This document shows, one piece after another, positions 58,783 to 64,000 of a stretch of DNA of 64,000 nt. The stretch lies in assembly GCF_008642275.1 (NCBI RefSeq), contig NZ_CP029189.1:7236001-7300000 (forward strand), given 5' to 3'. The stretch comes from Streptomyces venezuelae. GTDB taxonomy: Bacteria; Actinomycetota; Actinomycetes; Streptomycetales; Streptomycetaceae. The position numbers and the translations under genes are program-made. The notes beneath the pieces are model-generated. The model did not search any database. It was not told where the DNA came from and saw only the letters and a list, made by a program, of their open reading frames with translations. The stretch's first letter is position 1. The number at the start of each line of letters is the position of its first letter.

Positions 58783-61700
58783 ATGACCGGGACGGACCAG
58801 ACGCAGGCCCCCGGGGGGCCGCGGCGGGAGGACGTCGCCGTCGTGGGGATGGCGTGCCGCTTCCCGGGGGCACGTAATGTGAACCAGTACTGGCGGCTGC
58901 TGACCGCCCCGCAGGCACAGTTCGGGACGATCCCGGACTCGCGGTGGCATGCCGCCGCCTTCAGGAGCGACAACTTCCGTGACGCCTCGTCGGCGTACAC
59001 GGACACCATGGCGCTGCTGCCGGACGTGGGTCACTTCGACGCGGCCCACTACGGCATCCCGCCGCGACGGGCCCGGGCGATGGACCCTCAGGCCCGGCTG
59101 CTGATCGACCTCGCCCGCGAGGCCATCCAGGACGCCGGATGGGAGGCCGACGGCTTCGACCGCGAGGAGACCTCGGTGATCACGGCGCTCACCGAGGGCG
59201 GCTACCGCGAACTCAGCACGATGCAGATCCGGATGCGCCAGCTGGCAGGCGGCGAGTTCGGGGCGCGGCTCGGCCACCCCCGCCTGGCGGAGACGGTCCG
59301 GGCCGTCGACGGGCTCAACGGGACCTCCGTGGCCGGGCTCCTGCTCAACATGGGCCCCAACACCATCAGTTCGGTCTTCGACCTGCACGGCGAGAGCTAC
59401 GCCCTGGACTCGGCCTGCTCGGGCGGACTCATGGCCGTGGCCAACGCCGTGCACGCACTGCGCGCGGGACGCTCCCGCATCGCCCTCGCGGGCGGCGCCC
59501 AGCTGGTCCTCACCCCCGACCTGCTGGTCGGTCTGTGCCGCATCGGCGCCATCTCGCGCAGCGGCCGCTGCCTGCCCTTCGGCAGGCAGGCGGACGGCTT
59601 CGTCCTGGGCGAGGGAGCCGGCGTCCTGGTGCTGCGGCCCCTCACCGACGCGCTCGCCGCGGGCGACCGGGTCTACGCCGTGATCCGCGGGGTGGGAACG
59701 GCCAACGACGGGACGGTGCAGGGCGGCATGCACCCCCAGGCCGCCGGTCAGCTCCGCACGCTGCGCCGTGCCTACCGGGACGCGGGACTCGCCCCGGACG
59801 CGGTGGGATACCTGGAGGCGCACGGCACCGGGACCACGGTCGGCGACCCCGTCGAGCTCGGCGTCCTGCGTGAACTGCGCGGTGAGCACGCCCGGCCCGC
59901 GTACCTCGGCGCGGTGAAGGCGGTGGTCGGCCACTCGCTGAACTCCGCGGGGATCGCCGGGCTCATCAAGTCGGTCCTGGCCGTGCAGCGGGGCGTGATA
60001 CCCCCGCAGCCGGAGTGCGACCTGGCCGATCGCTCCGGGCTCGACGCCGCCCGGCTGACCGTGGCGACCACCCCGGCACCGTGGCCGGACCGCGCCGGTC
60101 CGCGCAGAGCCGGGGTCAGCGCCTTCGGCTTCGGAGGTACAGGTGTCCACCTGGTGGTGGAGGAGTGCACCACCGCGCCGGCCGGCCCGGCAGCGCTCGC
60201 GGAACCGGACGGGGGACCGTACGTCCTGGCCCTCAGTGCACGGGACCGGGACGGACTGGCCCGCTATGCCGGCGAACTCGCGGACACCCTCAGCCACGAC
60301 CGGCCCCCGCTGGCGGCAGTGGCGGACACCCTGGCCCGCCGCACACCCCTCACGCACCACCTCAGTCTGGTGGCCCGGGACGCCGCCGACGCCACCGCGA
60401 AGCTGACGGCGGCGGCCGCCGCCGTCGCGGCGGGCCGTACGCACGAGCTCGCGGAGCTCACCGAGCACGCGGCCACGGCCGTCGTGCCCCGGCCGCCCGC
60501 GACGGTGCGGACACCTCCGTGCACCCTGCCGCCGAGCCAGCTGGCCCCCCGCCGCCACTGGGTCGTGGACGACTCGGCACGCGAGGTCTCCCCGGCACCC
60601 GCCGAGACGGCTCCCGCCGAGACGGCTCCCGCCGAGACGGCTCCCGCCGAGACGGCTCCCGCCGAGACGGCTCCCGCCGAGACGGCTCCCGCCGAGACGG
60701 CATCCGTCGTACCGTGCCCCGCCGGGGCGTCCGCCACGGGTGCCGTGCCGGCCGCCTCCGTCGTGCTCGAAGAGGTCGCGCGGACCGGTGTCTTCCCGCT
60801 CTCCGAGCTGAGCGGGCACCGGACCCTGGTGGCCGATCTCGGATTCGACTCCCTGATGCTGCAGGAGCTCGCCGTCAACATCGCCAAGCGGATACCGGGC
60901 TTCAGGTCCGAGCAGCTGTTCTCGCCCGAGCTCACCGTCGGCCGGCTGGTCGCACTCGTGGATCCGGACCCGGGTCCGCACAGCGCCGCGGACCGCACCC
61001 GTGCGGCGGCCCCCGCCGTACCGGGCCCGCGCCAGGAGGCCGCGGCATGGGAGGCCACGGCCGCCGTCATCGACGCCTTCCCGGAAGTGGGCGAGTTCGA
61101 GCAGCGGCTCGGCCTCATCACCGCCGGCGGCAGGGACAACCCGTACTTCAGGATCCACGAGGGCAACATCCGCGACACCACCGTCATCGGGGGCCGCACC
61201 CTGCTGTCCTTCGGCAGCTACAACTACCTGGGGCTCTCCGGCCATCCGGCGGTCACGGAAGCCGTGCACCGGGCGGTGGACCGGTACGGCACCTCGGTCT
61301 CCGCCAGCCGCCCGCTCTCCGGGGAACGGGACCTGACCGTACGGCTGGAGCGGGCGCTCGCGGACTTCCTCGGCGTCGGCGACTGCCTGGCCCTGGTCAG
61401 CGGCCACGCCACGAACGTCACCGCGATAGGGCACCTCGTCGGCCCCGAGGACCTCGTGCTGCACGACGCGCTCGCCCACGACAGCATCCTCCAGGGCTGT
61501 GCCCTGTCCGGGGCGGCGCGACGGCCCTTCGCCCACAACGACATGGGGCAGCTGGAGGAGATGCTGCGGCTCAACAGGTCCCGGTTCCGCCGGGTGCTGA
61601 TCGCCGTCGAGGGCGCCTACAGCATGGACGGCGACCTCGTCGACCTGCCCGCCGTGATCGAGCTGAAGAAGCGCTACGGCGCCCTGGTCATCGTCGACGA

Positions 61701-62259
61701 GGCCCACAGCATCGGCACCGTCGGCGAACGCGGCAGGGGAGTGGGGGAGTTTTACGGCGTCGACCGGTCCGACGTGGACCTGTGGATGGGCACCCTTTCC
61801 AAGTCCTTCGCCAGCTGCGGCGGTTACCTCGGGGGCTCGGCCCGGACCGTGCGCTGGCTGCGGCACACGCTCCCCGGCTTCGTCTACAGCGTCGGCCTCA
61901 GTCCGGCCAACGCGGCCGCGGCGCTGGCCGCCACCGAGCTGCTCACCGCGCAGCCGCAGCGGGTCGGTGCCCTCAGGCGGAACTCCGAGCTGTTCCTGCG
62001 GCTCGCGGTCGAGGCCGGCCTGGCGACGGGCTCCAGCTCCGGCACACCCATCGTGCCGTGCATCCTCGGCGACTCCGCGAGAACCCTGCGCGTCGCGGAC
62101 GGGCTGTTCGCCCGGGGCGTCGTCGCGGACCCGATCTTCCACCCCGTCGTGGAGGAGGGGCTGTCGAGACTGCGCTTCTTCGTCACCAGCGAGCACCGCG
62201 CGGAGGACATCCGCCGAGCCGTCTCGATCCTGGCCGAAGAGGTGGCCGCCGGGGGATAA
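58783..62259 (+). CDS. hybrid ketosynthase-ACP-alpha-oxoamine synthase (KS-ACP-AOS) without acyltransferase
   Basis: 1,158 residues from the ATG at 58783 (a GTG at 58747 is possible). KS: residues 15-460, with active-site Cys211 (DSACSGG), His346 (EAHGTGTT), Lys378 and His383 (VKAVVGHSLNSAG). A KS-AT linker (478-550) runs directly to a post-AT-like LPPSQLAPRRHWVV (581-594), so the AT is missing. Seven PAETA repeats (about 606-640) lead to an ACP with phosphopantetheine Ser689 (ADLGFDSLMLQ). The C-terminal half is a PLP enzyme of the BioF/KBL group (SFGSYNYLG, DEAHSIGTVG, TLSKSFASCGGYL; Lys1006). It should condense an ACP acyl chain with an amino acid, losing CO2, to an alpha-aminoketone. Confidence 0.95.
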   Translation: MTGTDQTQAPGGPRREDVAVVGMACRFPGARNVNQYWRLLTAPQAQFGTIPDSRWHAAAFRSDNFRDASSAYTDTMALLPDVGHFDAAHYGIPPRRARAMDPQARLLIDLAREAIQDAGWEADGFDREETSVITALTEGGYRELSTMQIRMRQLAGGEFGARLGHPRLAETVRAVDGLNGTSVAGLLLNMGPNTISSVFDLHGESYALDSACSGGLMAVANAVHALRAGRSRIALAGGAQLVLTPDLLVGLCRIGAISRSGRCLPFGRQADGFVLGEGAGVLVLRPLTDALAAGDRVYAVIRGVGTANDGTVQGGMHPQAAGQLRTLRRAYRDAGLAPDAVGYLEAHGTGTTVGDPVELGVLRELRGEHARPAYLGAVKAVVGHSLNSAGIAGLIKSVLAVQRGVIPPQPECDLADRSGLDAARLTVATTPAPWPDRAGPRRAGVSAFGFGGTGVHLVVEECTTAPAGPAALAEPDGGPYVLALSARDRDGLARYAGELADTLSHDRPPLAAVADTLARRTPLTHHLSLVARDAADATAKLTAAAAAVAAGRTHELAELTEHAATAVVPRPPATVRTPPCTLPPSQLAPRRHWVVDDSAREVSPAPAETAPAETAPAETAPAETAPAETAPAETAPAETASVVPCPAGASATGAVPAASVVLEEVARTGVFPLSELSGHRTLVADLGFDSLMLQELAVNIAKRIPGFRSEQLFSPELTVGRLVALVDPDPGPHSAADRTRAAAPAVPGPRQEAAAWEATAAVIDAFPEVGEFEQRLGLITAGGRDNPYFRIHEGNIRDTTVIGGRTLLSFGSYNYLGLSGHPAVTEAVHRAVDRYGTSVSASRPLSGERDLTVRLERALADFLGVGDCLALVSGHATNVTAIGHLVGPEDLVLHDALAHDSILQGCALSGAARRPFAHNDMGQLEEMLRLNRSRFRRVLIAVEGAYSMDGDLVDLPAVIELKKRYGALVIVDEAHSIGTVGERGRGVGEFYGVDRSDVDLWMGTLSKSFASCGGYLGGSARTVRWLRHTLPGFVYSVGLSPANAAAALAATELLTAQPQRVGALRRNSELFLRLAVEAGLATGSSSGTPIVPCILGDSARTLRVADGLFARGVVADPIFHPVVEEGLSRLRFFVTSEHRAEDIRRAVSILAEEVAAGG
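60598..60702 (+). repeat. in-frame tandem repeat, 7 x 15 bp (PAETA linker)
   Basis: Seven units of CCCGCCGAGACGGCT (last unit ending in A). The first six are identical and all are in frame within the KS-ACP-AOS gene. It codes for a rigid/flexible PAETA linker between KS and ACP and is prone to copy-number change. Confidence 0.95.
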
Positions 62260-62269
62260 GTGGTCCATG

Positions 62270-62848
62270 TCAGATCAGGGTGCGTTCGATGCGGCTGAGC
62301 GTGGCGTTCCGGGCGGGGTCCCCGTCCTCGGCCGCCGGCGTCGCCGGCTCCGCGGTGTGCGGTGGCCCGGCGTCGCCGATCCGCTGGGACAGGAGGTAGG
62401 CGATGATCTCCGCCTCCTGCTCCTGGACGTCGTCGTAGGTCGCCCGCAGGAGCATGTCGCGTACGAGTTCGGGGTCGAGGTTGGGGAAGAGGAGGCGCGC
62501 GGCCGCCTCGTCCAGCCCGCCCGCACCGCGATGGCAGCAGATGATGTGGCCCAGCTCGTGCAAGATGATGTGCTCCTGATGCGCGCCGGTGGTGTTGGCG
62601 TCGTAGAAGATGAGGTCCTCGTCGCGAGCGGCCACCCACATGCCGCAGGGATGCGACGAGGGCATCTGCATCGGGACCAGCGTGATCGGACGGTCGCGCA
62701 CCTCGCCGAGATGGCGGCACAGTTCGGCCACGTCGGCGGCCTCCGGCAGGTCGAGTTCCGCGATCCGCCGCGCGCCGGCCTTCCGGAGCTGCTTGAGCTG
62801 GCTGCGGCGCTCGTGGTCGGCCGCCCGCTCCTTGCGGGCGCCCCTCAT
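62270..62848 (-). CDS. ImmA/IrrE family metallo-endopeptidase
   Basis: 192 residues; the ATG at 62848 overlaps the HTH gene stop by 4 bases. The zinc motif HELGH lies at residues 97-101 (IILHELGHIICCH), preceded by the strand LIFYDANTTGAHQEHI that is usual for ImmA/IrrE. The C-terminal part (DVQEQEAEIIAYLLSQRIG) supplies the third ligand region. Such enzymes cleave their partner HTH repressor on a stress signal; the coupled upstream gene is the expected substrate. Confidence 0.92.
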   Translation of the reverse strand: MRGARKERAADHERRSQLKQLRKAGARRIAELDLPEAADVAELCRHLGEVRDRPITLVPMQMPSSHPCGMWVAARDEDLIFYDANTTGAHQEHIILHELGHIICCHRGAGGLDEAAARLLFPNLDPELVRDMLLRATYDDVQEQEAEIIAYLLSQRIGDAGPPHTAEPATPAAEDGDPARNATLSRIERTLI

Positions 62849-63309
62849 GGCGAATCGGAGGGGTCGGCGACGGGCGGCAGGCCCTGCATCTGCCGGTACT
62901 GGTCCATGATGGCCGTGATGGCCTGGAGGTTCTCCTTCTTCATGCCGGCCGCCCGCATCGCCACGGCGCGCACCCCGGACTGCCGCAGTGCCTCGATGGC
63001 CGCGAGTTCGCCGAGCACGGACTCGGCGACCTTGTCGTCGAAGAAGTAGGCGACCGAAACCCCGAAGAACCGGGCCAGGGCGGACAGCAGGTCGGGCGAA
63101 GGGTTGGAGCGCTTCCCCGTGCGCAGCTGCGACAAGTACACGCCGCCGACCTTGAGTTCGGGGTTGACCCGCTTCAGCTCGTCCGCGACCTCGGCGTTGG
63201 TCCAGTGCTTGCCCTTGGGCCGGACCGTCCGGAACAGGTCGTCGAGGCGCGTCGCGAGCAGGGGGCGTTCCTCACTCCCGCCATCGGTGTCGTTCTCGGT
63301 ACCGGTCAT
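62845..63309 (-). CDS. HTH (XRE-like) repressor, partner of ImmA/IrrE
   Basis: 154 residues; ATG at 63309. The helix-turn-helix is TNAEVADELKRVNPELKVGG, VYLSQLRTGKRSNPSPDLLS and ALARFFGVSVAYFFDD, followed by a helical C-terminal segment. It is translated with the peptidase through a 4-base overlap. Three inverted repeats lie upstream, two of them sharing TAGCT-NNC-AGCTA, and are the likely operators. This is the ImmR/ImmA arrangement known from integrative elements, here on the chromosome next to a MAB_1171c-like gene. Confidence 0.92.
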   Translation of the reverse strand: MTGTENDTDGGSEERPLLATRLDDLFRTVRPKGKHWTNAEVADELKRVNPELKVGGVYLSQLRTGKRSNPSPDLLSALARFFGVSVAYFFDDKVAESVLGELAAIEALRQSGVRAVAMRAAGMKKENLQAITAIMDQYRQMQGLPPVADPSDSP

Positions 63310-63337
63310 GGTGAACCATCCTCCCGCCGTCTCCTCG

Positions 63338-63356
63338 GTATAGCTCTCAGCTATAC
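63338..63356. promoter_or_regulatory. HTH operator site 1 (GTATAGCT-N3-AGCTATAC)
   Basis: Perfect 8-bp arms with a CTC spacer, 28 bp upstream of the HTH start. The core TAGCT-NNC-AGCTA recurs at 63424-63436. Confidence 0.75.
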
Positions 63357-63375
63357 GTCAGTTTCACAGATTAGC

Positions 63376-63394
63376 GGTCAGTTGACAATTGACC
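63376..63394. promoter_or_regulatory. inverted repeat GGTCAGTTG-A-CAATTGACC
   Basis: Nine-base arms match at eight positions. It contains a TTGACA (63382-63387) that could serve as a -35 box for plus-strand transcription. It sits between the two TAGCT sites. Confidence 0.5.
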
Positions 63395-63423
63395 AGGACT
63401 CGGCGAACGTGGGGACCGGCCGA

Positions 63424-63436
63424 TAGCTGGCAGCTA
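63424..63436. promoter_or_regulatory. HTH operator site 2 (TAGCT-GGC-AGCTA)
   Basis: The same core as site 1 with spacer GGC, 83 bp (about eight turns) centre to centre. It is closer to the DUF6545 side of the gap. Confidence 0.65.
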
Positions 63437-63478
63437 ACTTGCGCTCACGGGGGACGCGATGTTGGTCGCCGGAGGCGT

Positions 63479-63519
63479 CGGACTGGCCCGGCCCTCGGGG
63501 GATGGGCCGGGCCAGTCCG
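63479..63519. terminator. strong GC hairpin with CGGGGGAT loop
   Basis: A 16-bp perfect stem (CGGACTGGCCCGGCCC paired with its complement) and a 9-nt loop TCGGGGGAT. It is in the gap between the DUF6545 gene end and the HTH promoter region. No T-tract. Confidence 0.6.
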
Positions 63520-63566
63520 GGCGGGAGCCACCCGTCCGGCCGCCGGACAGCGGGGGAAACGGGATA

Positions 63567-63602
63567 CCCGCCCGGTTTGACGGGGGATGCAAACCGGGCG
63601 GG
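63567..63602. terminator. terminator of the DUF6545 gene
   Basis: Perfect 12-bp stem CCCGCCCGGTTT / AAACCGGGCGGG with a 12-nt loop GACGGGGGATGC, ending 5 bp past the stop at 63608 on the minus strand. It shares the loop core CGGGGGAT with the neighbouring hairpin. Confidence 0.7.
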
Positions 63603-63607
63603 AGTTC

Positions 63608-64000
63608 TCAACTCGCCTTGCCGAGCTTACTGTAGGCGGCTGCCACTTGGGTGAGCCATGCCAGCTCTGCCGCGAAGTTGCTCGTATCGCGGTCGTCGAA
63701 ATCGCCGGCGTCCTTGTTGTTCCGCGGCACCGTGTGGGTCAGTTTTGCCTGCAAGGCGCGCTTGATCTGTGCGGCTTCCGTGAAGGCCTGCTGCGTTTCC
63801 GCGCTCCCCTCCTTGGCCGGATCGCGACCCTCTCCGGCCGCGCGGTCGATGTAGGGACGCAAGTCCCGCCACCCGTCCCGTATTTCGACGACCCGTCGGT
63901 GGAGGCGGTAGTCGAGGTCGGACACCGAGGCGCCGGGCGGCTCCAGGGCGATGTCCGGGGAGGACTCGTACAGGTCCCGCCAGAGCGGGTACAGCGCCCG
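63608..64000 (-). CDS. C-terminal part of a MAB_1171c/DUF6545-type membrane protein (5' end outside window)
   Basis: The frame is open to the right edge, so about 130 C-terminal residues are seen. The segment just before GTG 63925, LYPLWRDLYESSPDIALEPP, and then DLDYRLHRRVVEIRDGWRDL with RPYIDRAA, matches the cytoplasmic domain (DUF6545) that follows the membrane helices in MAB_1171c family putative transporters. The end is helical (AAELAWLTQVAAAYSKLG). The gene is on the same strand as and upstream of the HTH/ImmA pair, with which this family often occurs. Function unknown. Confidence 0.75.
   Translation of the reverse strand, partial: RALYPLWRDLYESSPDIALEPPGASVSDLDYRLHRRVVEIRDGWRDLRPYIDRAAGEGRDPAKEGSAETQQAFTEAAQIKRALQAKLTHTVPRNNKDAGDFDDRDTSNFAAELAWLTQVAAAYSKLGKAS

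Noticed and set aside
58723..62268. A 1,181-codon minus-strand frame
   Set aside because: Antisense to the KS-ACP-AOS gene, whose protein shows complete motifs on the plus strand.
1..64000. CRISPR arrays, IS elements, prophage or tRNA genes
   Set aside because: No spaced direct repeats of CRISPR type, no transposase or integrase motifs and no tRNA cloverleaf were noticed. The only tandem repeats are short coding or leader arrays.

Overview
The window is about 72% GC. It reads as a Streptomyces (or close relative) chromosome segment: GTG/TTG starts are frequent, Tat and lipoprotein signals are common, genes are short and monocistronic or grouped in small operons, TetR/MarR/PadR regulators sit divergently from their likely targets, and a 2-methylisoborneol locus is present. 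I saw no rRNA, tRNA, CRISPR array, insertion sequence or prophage. Both edges cut a gene: an FtsX-type permease on the left and a MAB_1171c/DUF6545-type membrane protein on the right.

Layout. 1-10 kb: an FtsX/ATPase exporter pair, a secreted PIG-L deacetylase with a lectin-like tail, a lipoprotein, a secreted GH15-like protein, a DUF6056-like membrane protein, and a degenerate-amidotransferase/methyltransferase fusion. 10.8-20.4 kb: a molybdenum and nitrate block with a fused ModB-ModC transporter, ModA, a divergent di-Mop molybdate-binding protein, a methyltransferase missing its SAM loop, a PNPOx-family oxidase, and a 1,408-residue nitrate reductase fused to a CysJ-like flavoprotein reductase. 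20.6-31.8 kb: enzymes and envelope functions (SGNH hydrolase fused to a GGCT-like domain, PBP4, carotenoid oxygenase, FUSC protein, P-loop kinase, GOLPH3-like protein, then a sulfite-oxidase-fold lipoprotein translationally coupled to a Tat-exported DyP peroxidase). 32-48.4 kb: an esterase and a series of regulator/target pairs with clear operators (PadR/acyl-CoA dehydrogenase, TetR/SDR, TetR/class A beta-lactamase, TetR/FAD oxidase, MarR/SDR). Between them lies the 2-MIB locus: a family 2B encapsulin (EshA-like), 2-methylisoborneol synthase and geranyl diphosphate C-methyltransferase. 48.5-57.7 kb: a 34-residue membrane peptide, a secreted NLP (NPP1) protein, a sugar ABC importer, a large GAF/SpoIIE/HATPase phosphatase and a kynurenine-formamidase-like cyclase. 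57.8-62.3 kb: a two-gene operon of an NAD(P)-dependent epimerase-like protein and a KS-ACP-alpha-oxoamine synthase hybrid with no acyltransferase. 62.3-64 kb: an ImmA/IrrE metallopeptidase, its HTH partner and the truncated DUF6545 protein.

How genes work together. In the 2-MIB locus the methyltransferase makes 2-methyl-GPP, the terpene cyclase converts it to 2-MIB, and the encapsulin is the likely shell for the cyclase through its disordered N-terminus. The 318-nt spacer between shell and cyclase can form mutually exclusive hairpins. The Mod/Mop genes would supply molybdate for the nitrate reductase 2 kb away. The KS-ACP-AOS protein should condense an ACP-bound acyl chain with an amino acid to an alpha-aminoketone, which its upstream reductase/epimerase-like partner may modify. 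Functions are inferred from residues read by eye; no database search was run.
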